Shown here piece after piece: positions 1-9,912 of a stretch of 64,000 nucleotides of DNA (position 1 is the stretch's first letter; every line of letters starts with the position of its first letter). The notes under the pieces were generated by a model, which was not told the origin of the DNA, did not search any database, and saw only the letters and a program-made list of their open reading frames with translations. This stretch comes from Campylorhamphus procurvoides (lineage: Eukaryota; Chordata; Aves; Passeriformes; Dendrocolaptidae): assembly GCA_013396655.1 (NCBI GenBank), contig WBMV01000453.1:409387-473386 (forward strand), read 5' to 3'. The position numbers and the translations under genes were made by a program.

Positions 1-2611
1 GCTAGGCTGGATGTACGCAGTTTATGATTGGCTTAATTTCTTACTTCTAGAGAAAACAGAGCAAAAATAGACACCTTTTTATCTTCTTTGTCTTTGTAAA
101 CTGTGTCAGAGAAGAGTCAAAATCTAATGCTGTTATGAGTTTTCTCTTTCTGCTTGTATTCTCCTTCATCTAAAACAAAATAATTGCTGGCAGACATGAG
201 AAAAAAGGGAAAGTCATACAATCAGGTGAAATGTAGTTATATGAAGTTTTTGTCATTATTATATGTTATGTTTCATACAATAAAACATACCATCCTCACA
301 CAGTGCTTTCATTAGGAGCAATTGTACAGTAGCAAGGAATTTTTTGAGTAAAACATGTTTAATTACCATTGAAACTAAGGTAAAAATATGTGAGGGTTTT
401 TTAGTACGGTAGTTCCTCTTGGTTCTCTGCCTATGACCATGGTACCTTAGAGTCATAGCACATACCCTGAGAGAGCAGTTACAGGAATATTGCACATAGT
501 TACTATCTCTATATGTGTAATGAGAAATTCTTTCCCAGTGGTGTATCTTTAACTTCTAAGTGAGACAGTGGCACAAAATAAACCAAAATAAAATATTAAA
601 GATCAGACATTCAGAAATCCTTATGTCAATCCAGGATCTGTGTATCCAAGTCTGGAAAAAAATCACAAGATGACACCTACCTCCATATTCTTAGCAAGAC
701 ACTTGAAGTAGGAAAACATTCAGATGAGATTTCAGAACCACTAGGGATGCTGTTAGTGTGACAGTCATATGGGGAAAAGTATTATTTATTTTCTCCTGCT
801 AAATAATAGCTAAACTGGTTAAAGCATCCTTAAAAGATGACTGTTACATGATTTTAATGCTTTGGAAACAATAAGAATGAAATTAGATCTGATCCAGAGA
901 TTTAGTTTTTGTTTAAACCAGCTAGCCATAGTTAACTGTACAGTTTTCTACATCAAAAAAAGGACACTGCTTATCATATCAGTTGGACAAAGAAGAAAAA
1001 AAAAAGGCTTGTATGTAGAAAATTACACAGAGAAAAAAATAGGGGCATATTAGTAAAGTTCTAGAGCTTTTCAATAACCATTTTTACTACTATAAATCTT
1101 AAACATGTATAAACTAGGTGAATCAAGTCAAAACTCAGAAACAACACTTTTTATTTCTTTCACTAAGGAACTGATAGATTGGCATTGTTAAGTTATGTTA
1201 ATGTTTTAATATTATGCTGTATTATGCATAATTTATAACTCTAGTGCCAAAATACATGAGTGCAGTTCTCCTGATTAGATATTTTAAAAGCTGAGAAATC
1301 TGCAAACTCTCTGGCTGACATTATTTTATTTAGAAAATCTGCTAATGGAATGTTGTTTTAGCATGTTCACAATGAGTAGATTTTAGAAGAATGACGGATG
1401 TATCAATAAGTTTTGTTGTGAGGAGTGTATGTAGATAATCCATGACAGTAATAATTACTTCAATGTATGATGTTAACAAAAATAAATTAGGAATAGATTA
1501 CCATAGACTACTACACCTGATTAAGATGTCTCATACTTGTTTCTGTAGAATATGTAAAACTCTCTGTTCCATGCATTTAAAGATAACAGCATAACTCTGT
1601 TAAAATTAACAGAATGAAGTGTGAAGTGCCACTTGATTCTGAATTTTAATGCTGAAACAGTGCTACTTTTTATTCATTGAAATCCTTCATAAGCACTTCA
1701 AGTAGTGACAATTTTTTTAGGAATTTTGAATCTCATTTGCAGGTGAAAAAACCTACTTTAATGCTGCAGAAACAATTGAGGAGGTTTGGCAGTAAAGATG
1801 GCATCAGAAGACAGTTTTAAAAAACTAGGCTTTTCTAAATTTAGATCACACTTCAGGCTAGATGCCTATATTTGAAGAAAACTCCTGGCTTATTAAATAC
1901 AAATGGTCTCATCAATAATTAAGCTATATTCCTTTACATATAACAATCACAACACATATCAGTTTAGAAGTTTTGACTCCTCTATTACCACTGAAAACTC
2001 CTGTCAGAGTCTCATGATTCCAACAGCTGGAAATGCATAGTTTAAACTTACAACTGTCCATACCTATCTGTTCCCAAATCACCAGATTTCTTTATTTGAA
2101 GATTGGTTCTCAATTGTTTATCTCTCTGGCCAGTCTTCTGCTCAGGATAACCAAACTATTTTTCTCTTTTTCTGTCTGCTTTTTGTTGTCTTCATTCAGT
2201 AATACTCACCTTTTAGCATTCTGAATATGTGACTGAAAAGTATGTAAAATTCCAGAAGAAGTATCAATGATGTCTTATGAACCAAAGCAATACTTCCTGT
2301 TTCATGAGAGAACTTTTTCTGAAAGACTAAATCTATCTTTTCATTACCTTGTGATCGACATTACTCACCCTGACATGACTCTTCTGATACCATCACTTTA
2401 TGATAATTTCCAAGATTACAGCAACTGTTTGTCAATTTCTACACGTGACCTTGTATTTTTGAATTTTTGAGTGGTACTCAATTTTTATTAATCCTGGTAA
2501 ATGTTCTTCCTGTTGTCTTTCCTGTTTTATACCAGCAGAAATCCATTTTCTCCCCAACAAAACAGATAAGAAGGAAAGCCCACAAAGCCTCAAAACTAGA
2601 AGATCAAGGCA
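1..2611. other. Unique AT-rich spacer, no gene seen
   Basis: I see no recognisable exon, RNA gene or repeat family. Open frames of 60-80 codons occur on both strands, but they have the low-complexity, stop-bounded look of chance frames in AT-rich DNA. The stretch ends at the left target-site duplication of the endogenous retrovirus. Confidence 0.5.
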
Positions 2612-2617
2612 CATGTA
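2612..2617. repeat. Left 6-bp target-site duplication (CATGTA)
   Basis: CATGTA sits directly before the TG of the 5' LTR and recurs exactly after the CA of the 3' LTR at 5759-5764. A 6-bp duplication is typical of alpha- and betaretrovirus-like (class II) elements. It shows that the two LTRs and the DNA between them went in as one unit. Confidence 0.92.
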
Positions 2618-2694
2618 TGTGGGAACCTGCTGGCTCTGTGGGTCTCTTGAGAGAGTAAAAGGGAGTTTGGCTTTGGCTAAATTCTGTGTGCTCG

Positions 2695-2704
2695 TAAATA
2701 TAAG
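2695..2704 (+). promoter_or_regulatory. TATA-like box in the 5' LTR
   Basis: TAAATATAAG lies about 150 bp upstream of the AATAAA signal in the same LTR, so it is a plausible core promoter for the provirus. The same motif is present in the 3' LTR. Confidence 0.5.
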
Positions 2705-2852
2705 CACCTGCAGAAGCTGTGGGAACCCAGAGGACAAGTACAGAGACAGTAGCTTGTAGCTAATAGCCAATGAGTGATTGTTTATGTGTGTGAGCACCAG
2801 TGATGTTAATGCACGTACACTTAGAGAATACTATAATTGTAGAAACTCCATT

Positions 2853-2858
2853 AATAAA
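2853..2858 (+). promoter_or_regulatory. Polyadenylation signal in the 5' LTR
   Basis: An exact AATAAA lies 61 bp before the LTR end, as expected for the R/U5 region. The 3' LTR carries the same signal, which would be the one used for a proviral transcript. Confidence 0.6.
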
Positions 2859-2921
2859 GTGAGCTTTCTAGTTAATCCATATTGGATCGTCTGCTCGGCT
2901 CCTAAGCCCGCCTCCTACATT

Positions 2922-2939
2922 TGGTGACACCAAAGACGC
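2922..2939 (+). promoter_or_regulatory. Candidate tRNA primer-binding site
   Basis: A TGG-initial sequence, TGGTGACACCAAAGACGC, starts two bases after the 5' LTR, the usual place for a retroviral primer-binding site. Its first seven bases (TGGTGAC) agree with tRNA-Trp-type sites, but the rest does not, so the primer tRNA is unassigned. The site overlaps a 15-bp palindrome. Confidence 0.55.
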
Positions 2940-3930
2940 GGACACTGCGGAAGGGTGACCTGTAGCCCGACACCGACTTTATGAGTCGACAGAGACGTGG
3001 AGGGAAGGCCGTCCAGCGCTAAAGAGGTAATGAAAAAGGGAGTCGTGACCCTCCGAGCGCTTTTAAGCCAGTATTTCCCATGAATCGGGGGGGAAGTGGC
3101 GGTTTCATTGCTCCATGGTATTCTTGCTATGCGAGAAAAAAGCAGTGAGTCTGAGAAAACACCTATAGAGCTTTCAGAGAAAGTATTAGAGAAAAAAAAA
3201 GGGTAAAAGCAATCACTGTAACACATTCCATCCTGCTCCTCGAACCCAGATCAGAGAAAGCAGCCTCCTATGGACTCAGAAGCCGCGGGGGGAGGACAAG
3301 TCTGGGGCCCAGGAGAACAGTGGGGGATGGATTTAGCAGCAGCAGGCAGGGCTGTGAGGGGGTAGGCGGAGACGAGCAGGCTAGTACTGCCTCCTGACCA
3401 CCCTGGGTACAGCCTTGGCTCAGCCCCTGACAGCGGATTGCCCCTCGGGCCGGAGGTTGCCCTCAGCAACCTTCACAGGCGGGGGGGTCAGCGTGGGCAG
3501 CACCCGGCACTAGGACCGTGGTGAGCGGGAGCACAGAGGGGGGATGGAATCCTTCCTCCTTTCCCTGCCTCCGTCTCTGACCATGAACACTGCCTTGGAA
3601 CTGACCGAGGTAATGCTCTGTGTTTTGCCACCCACGGCAGGAGCAGAGGAGCTCCAAATACTTTATTCACAAGCACAACTGCAGGTATATACATCTGTGT
3701 GGGCAGAGCGATGCCTCTTTGGATAGAAAAGGGGGAGCCCTGGGCTCTCTCAGAGCTGCCTCGTCTGGCAGCTCAGGCAAAGCTGTGATGCCTACATGGG
3801 ATAGCCCTGTGGCCCAGAAACCACAGGCACTGCTGGCTTTGAGACATGCATGCCGGCAGGAATTCAGGATACTCTGTTTAGGAAAAATTCCAAAAGATGA
3901 AATACTTTTGTCCTCAGTCTGAACTAACAA
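2940..3930 (+). other. ERV leader and unassigned GC-rich interior
   Basis: This part is clearly richer in G and C than the flanking genome, especially 3250-3560. A short ATG-started frame of 25 codons runs from 3128, is rich in Glu, Lys and Ser, and stops after a lysine run. Another short frame starts at 3270 and is Gly/Ala-rich. These could be the decayed start of gag, but I see no capsid, nucleocapsid zinc-knuckle, protease or reverse-transcriptase motif. A captured host segment is an alternative. No product can be assigned. Confidence 0.4.
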
Positions 3931-4449
3931 TCTGCTATTAGAACATGAGTGTTTGCTGGACTTGAAGGTGTGTCACTGGAAAACCTAGGCTGGAAGTATA
4001 TCAACTTTCTAGAAACACTCTGAATGAATGAAATGGCTTTAGATGAGCCTGTGACTTCCAAAGGTGGTGTGTATACAAGAATCAGGCTTTGAATCTGGAA
4101 TCAAATTGGAATAAGAAATTAGAACACCTTAACAGGTGCAGGTCTGACAAAGATCATTGTATCCAAACTGAAAATGACTCCAAAAGGATGAATGGCTAAT
4201 CTAATTTGAATAATGCTGTCTAAACACCAGACAGTACAGTGATTATTATATTTCTCTTTTATTTTCTTGTGTTCTAGGTTTCATTTTACTATTAGCTTAT
4301 TTACTATTAGATTGATTAATTGGTAGCTTTCTTTTTAGGTCTGAGTGAGTTTTCTTCTTTATAGGTAGTTCATGAGAAATATAGTGTGGCAATAGAATTG
4401 TAGATTTATATTTTTTTTAAGAATTAACCACGGATGTAGAAAGTATTAG

Positions 4450-4954
4450 GTATGCCATTTTGCAAAATAGAGTAGCTATAGAATTTTTGCTGTTAGCATA
4501 AGGTTGCAACATGAAAAGTTAGCAATGAACTGGTAACATCATGGGTTAGATGATTTGTTTAAGTTGTTTAAATGGTTTGTTTAGCTTGTACCTGGCTGCA
4601 ATAAGTATCCAGTTATTGTAATGTTTATCACAGTTACCAACACATGAAAATGCTATAATCAATAGGCCCATTGACACTGACAAATTTTTGCCATAACATA
4701 TGCATATACATTTATGGTTGTTTGATTTAGTTAAGCAGAGAATAATGATATTAGTTGTTGTAATAGTAATAATAGTATTGGTACCTTGTATATTGTAATG
4801 CTTGTGAAATATTGTACAATGCTCTGTAAAACAGTCAATCAAGCCTGGCTTGTGCAAATACCAAAAAGGGGGAATTATGGAGGAGAATGCTTTGGCAAAT
4901 AAGGGACATGGACGAGGTACTGCCAACCTAGGCCTGATGAAAACAGAGGCCTAA
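4450..4954 (+). pseudogene. Env-like transmembrane remnant, broken
   Basis: In the frame that includes 4751, a run of Ile/Val/Leu codons (about 4742-4795) follows a short Trp- and charge-containing stretch and ends in Pro-Cys. This is the general layout of the membrane anchor near the end of a retroviral Env. The frame is cut by TAA at 4796 and TGA at 4805, then stays open to TAA at 4952. Further stops lie upstream in all nearby frames. It sits about 70 bp before a first polypurine-like tract, as env tails often do. Assignment is by layout only and is tentative; a chance hydrophobic frame in AT-rich DNA is possible. Confidence 0.4.
4863..4874 (+). promoter_or_regulatory. Internal polypurine-like tract
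   Basis: AAAAAGGGGGAA lies about 70 bp after the hydrophobic env-like segment and nearly 600 bp before the tract that borders the 3' LTR. It looks like a second copy of a retroviral polypurine tract. It may be a relic of an earlier element junction inside this mosaic interior. Confidence 0.4.
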
Positions 4955-5441
4955 GCATATCTGCTGACTACCCCTGCTACAATCAAGGAGACAGAGATGT
5001 ACCCTGTGTTTCACACCTAAGGCTTCTGTTTCTAGAACCAGTGCAACAAGAAGAGACTGTTACAGATGAAGAGATGTGTTTTAAATTACTCTCTTCATAT
5101 GTATAGTGTGTGTAGTTTGTATTGCTGGTAAGCATGAATCAAGTTTAGAACCAAAAAATTTTTTGCAATTGGCCCTAGTAAAAAATGTCATAAAAATTAT
5201 TGATGGATTTGTATAACGAGTTTGGCAAAAATTTGGAAGCAAATTTCAAAATCAGGTAACTCTCAATTATGTCTCATTAAGCTTTGGAGATATCTGCAGT
5301 AAACATGCTTCATGATTACCAGATAGGACCTGGTGATTTTAGTAATTGTTGTAGTTGTGTTATTAATGATGCCTTTTTAATCAGCCTGTTGCAAAGGCGC
5401 CTGCAATGGACTGTCTGAGACATTTTTTTTAGCACAAATAC

Positions 5442-5456
5442 AAAAAAGGGGGGAAA
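5442..5456 (+). promoter_or_regulatory. Polypurine tract next to the 3' LTR
   Basis: A 15-base all-purine run (six A, six G, three A) ends at the base before the 3' LTR begins. This is the canonical site for plus-strand DNA priming in retroviral replication, and it supports the LTR boundary. Confidence 0.85.
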
Positions 5457-5758
5457 TGTGGGAACCTGCTGGCTCTGTGGGTCTCTTGAGAGAGTAAAAG
5501 GGAGTTTGGCTTTGGCTAAATTCTGTGTGCTCGTAAATATAAGCACCTGCAGAAGCTGTGGGAACCCAGAGGACAAGTACAGAGACAGTAGCTTGTAGCT
5601 AATAGCCAATGAGTGATTGTTTATGTGTGTGAGCACCAGTGATGTTAATGCACGTACACTTAGAGACTACTATAATTGTAGAAACTCCATTAATAAAGTG
5701 AGCTTTCTAGTTAATCCATATTGGATCGTCTGCTCGGCTCCTAAGCCTGCCTCCTACA
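5457..5758 (+). repeat. 3' LTR of the endogenous retrovirus
   Basis: The 302-bp repeat has the same ends and signals as the 5' LTR and differs from it at only 5667 (C for A) and 5748 (T for C). It is followed at once by the CATGTA duplication. The near identity implies little time since insertion. Confidence 0.93.
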
Positions 5759-5764
5759 CATGTA
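5759..5764. repeat. Right 6-bp target-site duplication (CATGTA)
   Basis: Exact copy of 2612-2617, directly after the terminal CA of the 3' LTR. Confidence 0.92.
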
Positions 5765-7615
5765 GTCAAAATAATCCATTTAGTCTGAATTACACTTGAA
5801 AATTGTACTTTAAATTGTGAATACAGCTAAACTGGACCAAATTCTGAAGTTACCAATGAATTATTACAAAAATGAACATTTAATTTGTTTTTCTATAGAG
5901 AGTAACAGCTTAAAGGGGTTTTTTTGTTTATACTTGTATTATTTTTTTATTATTGTTTTGGGGTACTCCTCTTGTACACATAATTTATTTTCATAAACCT
6001 AAGGATTTATTAAATAAGTTATATTTTCAGCAGTTCTATTATTTAAAACATCAGGTAGTACCTAACTATTTATCCAGCTATACTGAAGTGTTTAAAGAGC
6101 TAGAAACTAAAGTACTGCTTTACTAAATTTTTCATTGACTTTGAATATGACATCTGCCAGAATATGAAAAGTAATATGGTTTGAAGAGGCAAGGAAGATG
6201 TGTTTTGATATTTGGTGGTTGTGAAAAAATGTATTTAAAGAGAAACTATATAATTCATATATATATATATAATGTTTTAGGAAACATAATTATATAATTA
6301 TCTCTAAGACACACTCTTCTATGAGTTACAAGATACCTGGTAGTTTCAGGTGTCAAGAAAACTGAGAGGTTTTTGCATCCTTGTTAAGTTTTGTCTTTAC
6401 TGAGAAAGTCACATTGGATTAATTCTTAGAGTAACATTCATCATTATGACTTTCTGACTTCTAATCCCTTTAAGGAGAAGTTATCTACAAGTACAGATGT
6501 TGAGCCATAACTAGGCAGTATTTTTAAGTTTGTTGGTCCTTCACTTAGGTTTCTATGCAGCTAACTTATATAGATGAGTCCATTAGTCTCAGTAAAATGA
6601 TGTTTTTAAGTACATTCAATAAATTTGTGTTTAATGTTTTCAGTCCATTTGGAAGGTAACTTGTGAGTGAAAGAATTATACATATCTCTCCATCCTCTTC
6701 AGAAATGAGTCTGTTATCCAAAACTTCATCAGAGTATCATCAAAACATATAAGAGTGATCTGAAAGAATCAGCTTCAGAGGACCAAAATAGAGTACACTG
6801 TCAGCAAGAGTGTATCTGGAGTCCATTTCTTTCACTGGGGCAGTGAGGGTACAGGTGTGTCAATTTGTCTTTAAAAGGAAATGAGAGAGATAATTTACTA
6901 ATCCATGTTGAAAATTAAAGAGAAAACATGATCATTAAGTGTAATGAAAAATGCATAGAGAAAAAACCTATTAACTAAGAAAACCTAATAAGTATTCCTA
7001 CATATATAAGAGAAAGTGATGAACTGTTGGATTCTTGCCCAGTGTTTAAGGGATAAAATGAATGGATATAGTTTTTCCTTTTAGACTATACAGAGGGACT
7101 TATTCTTCTTCAACATCCTGTTATACAGATGATCATCTCACTGTCTTGCAAAGACAACCCTCTTCATCCTTTCTGCTGAAAAACTGCCACCAAATTCTAC
7201 TCGTTAGGTGTGGGGTTTTTTTTGTTTCGTTGGTTGGGTTTTTTCCCCCCTGCAGTTTGATTTCTTACACTCAGGAATTCCAGAAAAGAAGTATATCTAC
7301 CTGTGAGCATTCATTACCACAGAGCTGTATACCTAGCATTGATGGAGAAGAGTCTTGGTTGTCTTTAGGCACCAAGGTTGAGGTGATGAAGCTTAAGAGC
7401 TTTTTGACAAAAGAAATTGGAACTGAAGAACTTTCTTCCTTCTCTTTCCTCCAGAAAGAGGTGTGGGGTTCATGTGCCTCCTCTGCTCCTAGTACTGCTT
7501 ATTTCATTTTGTCTTGTATGTTTGGGAGAATGTCCTGTCTAGATTGTTCACAGTCTATTGTGCTTATCCTGTCCTTGGTCTGGCAATTTTTTATTACCTG
7601 GATGCCTCTTAGATC
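5765..7615. other. Unique AT-rich spacer
   Basis: I see no gene or clear repeat. A short TA run lies near 6258-6272. A 193-codon frame starts at 7062 and runs into the downstream LTR; it is treated as an unexplained frame, not a gene, because it has no recognisable domain and its end lies inside a retroelement. Confidence 0.45.
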
Positions 7616-7620
7616 CAACT
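7616..7620. repeat. Left target-site duplication of solo LTR (CAACT)
   Basis: Exact match to 8216-8220 on the other side of the LTR; fixes both ends of the element. Confidence 0.85.
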
Positions 7621-8215
7621 TGTCTTGGTTTCAGCTGAGATAGAGTCAATTTTTTTCTAGTAGCTAGTACAGTGCATCATATTGGATTTAGGATGACAGT
7701 AATGTTGATAACACAGGCATATTTTTGTTACTGCTGAACAGTCCTTGCACAGAGTCAAGCCCTTTTCTGCCTCTCACACTACCTCACCAGTGAGAAGGCC
7801 TGGGAGGCAACACAGCCAGGACACCTGACTCCAAGAGACCAAAACAATATCCCATACTCTATGGCATCATGGTCAGCATATAAATCTGGGGGAAACCTGA
7901 CTGAGGTGCTGCTGCTCAGGAGCAGGTTGGACATTTTTTTTTTTGCTGGGGTGCAATTGTTTTTCATTTGCATCACTTGTTTTTCTTGAGTTTTATTTCT
8001 CTCTGGTTTTGAATGTTTTGGTTTTTATTTCCTGTTTTGTTTGTTTTTCCATTATTATTGTTGCTGTTGTTGTTGTTAGTGTTGTGATTTTATTTACATT
8101 ATTGAAGTATTCTTATCTCAACACATGAGTTTTCTTACTTTTCTGATTCTTTCCTTCATCCCACCATGGATGAGGGCATGAGCAGCTTGTGCAGGTCTTA
8201 GGTCAAACCACTACA
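7621..8215 (+). mobile_element. Solo LTR, avian ERVL-type, plus orientation
   Basis: The 595-bp element begins TGTCTTGGTTTCAGCTG and ends CCACTACA, flanked by exact 5-bp duplications CAACT (7616-7620 and 8216-8220). A 5-bp duplication fits ERVL-class elements. From recall it resembles a very common avian LTR family, including a CAT-rich promoter block followed by TATAAA at 7879-7884 and a T-rich 3' half. No interior or partner LTR is present, so it is a solo LTR left by recombination. Divergence from the remembered family pattern suggests moderate age. Confidence 0.85.
7879..7884 (+). promoter_or_regulatory. TATA box of the solo LTR
   Basis: An exact TATAAA lies about 260 bp into the LTR, downstream of a block that is shared with the other LTRs in this window. 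It could still act as a promoter in host DNA; activity is not shown by sequence. Confidence 0.45.
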
Positions 8216-8220
8216 CAACT
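8216..8220. repeat. Right target-site duplication of solo LTR (CAACT)
   Basis: Exact match to 7616-7620. Confidence 0.85.
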
Positions 8221-9891
8221 ATATCCTTTTTTAATTTGCTTCTTTAAGAATGATATTGTTCACAAGCACATGTAATATTGCAACTGACTATGCTATCAGA
8301 ATGTTACAAAAATACTTATACTGTTGTTAATTGCAGTCTTTTAGTATGCTTCCAGTTGAGTTCAACGTAAGCCCGTTCTAATTATTTATCTTAATTAGTA
8401 CACATATTATTCACTTGTTACAGATTTCTACATTGTTCTAACTGGAAAGATAGTGCCTTCCTGGGTCACAGAATAAGCACAGCTAGGAAGAGTACCTGAA
8501 GAGATGATAAAACAACAATACAACTGGTAAGACAGCTTCTTCTTAATGTTAGAAGTGGACAAGGAGATATTACAAATAACATTGGAATTAAGTTCTGAAT
8601 AGAAAAATACAGGCTCATAAACTTCTTCAGTCTCCAACATATTTTTTCTTTCATTTGCCCATGGGAGGAAAATAAAATGTAGCTTATAAATAAAAGCACT
8701 TTAAAGTGATTGATTGAACTTGCTGGAGAGAATTTGATTTTAAAAACACTATTCCCAGTTTAACTCACAGAGGATCAAAAGGGTGAACTAATCCTTGTTA
8801 TATACTTCAAGCCACACTCTCTCACTGGTTTAAGTCACTATAAATAAATTGGTAACTACATTTCCACAATAAAATGTCCAAAACATTTCCAAAACAAGCA
8901 GCAAATCCTGTCAAACCAGGAAGCAACTTTTCTTTGGATCCAGATATTTTAATAGTAAGTTTGTTTGCAGAGGATTTGCACTGTACAGCTCAGGACCAGG
9001 CAAGGGCATATGAATGAGATCTAGCCGTCTCCTCCATCCACAGAAAGCATCATTGTGCTGTCACTGCTGCATTTTGAACTTTGCAAACCTGACTGCCATG
9101 GCTTGACCACTAATCTTCCTTTGTTTTCTGATTCCAAAAGTTCAGTTGACCAAAAAGGAGACATTAAGAACAACCATTAAGCAAGAAATGGGATTAAAAC
9201 AATCCTCAGTCTATATTCAGCTGTCTAAATAAACAAACATTTCAGTCTTGGAATATGAAGAGTGTCTGTGTGTTCCACTGCTGAACCAACAGCATTTTCA
9301 AAGACATATATTTAGTATTATTCTGAAAGAATGGACTTAATTTTTGCTTTCTAGTTATATTATATTGCTTTACATATCTCTTTTTAATAGTAACCATTGA
9401 AATTTTGTATGCCATTTATGACAATATGTTTATTGCAGAAACTTTAGCATGACTGTAGTGGTTCAATCTAGCAAGAAGGAACTCACTGCTCTTTTCTATC
9501 TATGGGGGAAAAAACTGCAGAAAACAAAACAAAAGTAAACTAAACAAACAAAAAAAGTCTCACAAATTATACGATTTGAACTATTTGATATAATATAAAT
9601 CAGCCAACTCATGAGCTAGGAGCAGTAACTTCTCCAAGGGAATGCATTGTTTTAATTGAAATCAGTTGTGGTGGATAGTTCTTTGTGCTCTGAATTATAC
9701 ATAGTTATATTAGATATGGATATTAATTTACTAGCTCTTTTCTGGAGAAATGAACACATTAGTTCTTAGTATCTATAATTTACAAGGGTCTAGATCCCAC
9801 TAAAATATGGAAAATCAAAATCACATCTGAAAATCAGTCACTTAATTTCAGATACACATAAATGTCTTGATTTCTCCCTTTTAGCCAGGGG

Positions 9892-9912
9892 AAAAAAAAA
9901 AAAAAAAAAAAA
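9892..9912. repeat. Poly(A) run
   Basis: 21 consecutive A, followed after GG by six further A. There is no AATAAA signal or recognisable retrocopy next to it, so it is listed only as a homopolymer. Confidence 0.9.

Larger units (their letters stand above)
2618..2919 (+). repeat. 5' LTR of the endogenous retrovirus
   Basis: The 302-bp repeat begins TGTGGGAACC and ends CTCCTACA, with the TG...CA ends of retroviral LTRs. A TATA-like TAAATATAAG lies at 2695-2704 and an AATAAA polyadenylation signal at 2853-2858, so U3, R and U5 are in the expected order for plus-strand transcription. It matches the 3' LTR at all but two positions. Confidence 0.93.
2612..5764 (+). mobile_element. Non-autonomous endogenous retrovirus, class II-like, complete with both LTRs
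   Basis: Seen: two 302-bp LTRs (2618-2919 and 5457-5758), exact 6-bp flanking duplications, a candidate primer-binding site just inside the left LTR, and a polypurine tract just before the right LTR. The interior is about 2.5 kb, against roughly 6-8 kb for a full retrovirus. I find no intact gag, pol or env frame. The first part of the interior is GC-rich, and the second part is AT-rich and holds an env-like membrane segment interrupted by stops. The LTRs differ at two positions (A2828/C5667 and C2909/T5748), so insertion is recent. Inference: the element was already defective when it moved and relied on proteins from a relative. The 6-bp duplication supports class II; the family name is unknown. 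Confidence 0.9.

Noticed and set aside
3544..3726. Retroviral dUTPase/protease in the ERV interior
   Set aside because: The position would fit a betaretrovirus-like pro region, but none of the conserved motifs can be read in a continuous frame.
4546..4926. 126-codon minus-strand frame as a gene
   Set aside because: It lies antisense to the ERV interior and its Ile/Thr/Asn repeats come from an AT-rich, env-like segment on the plus strand.
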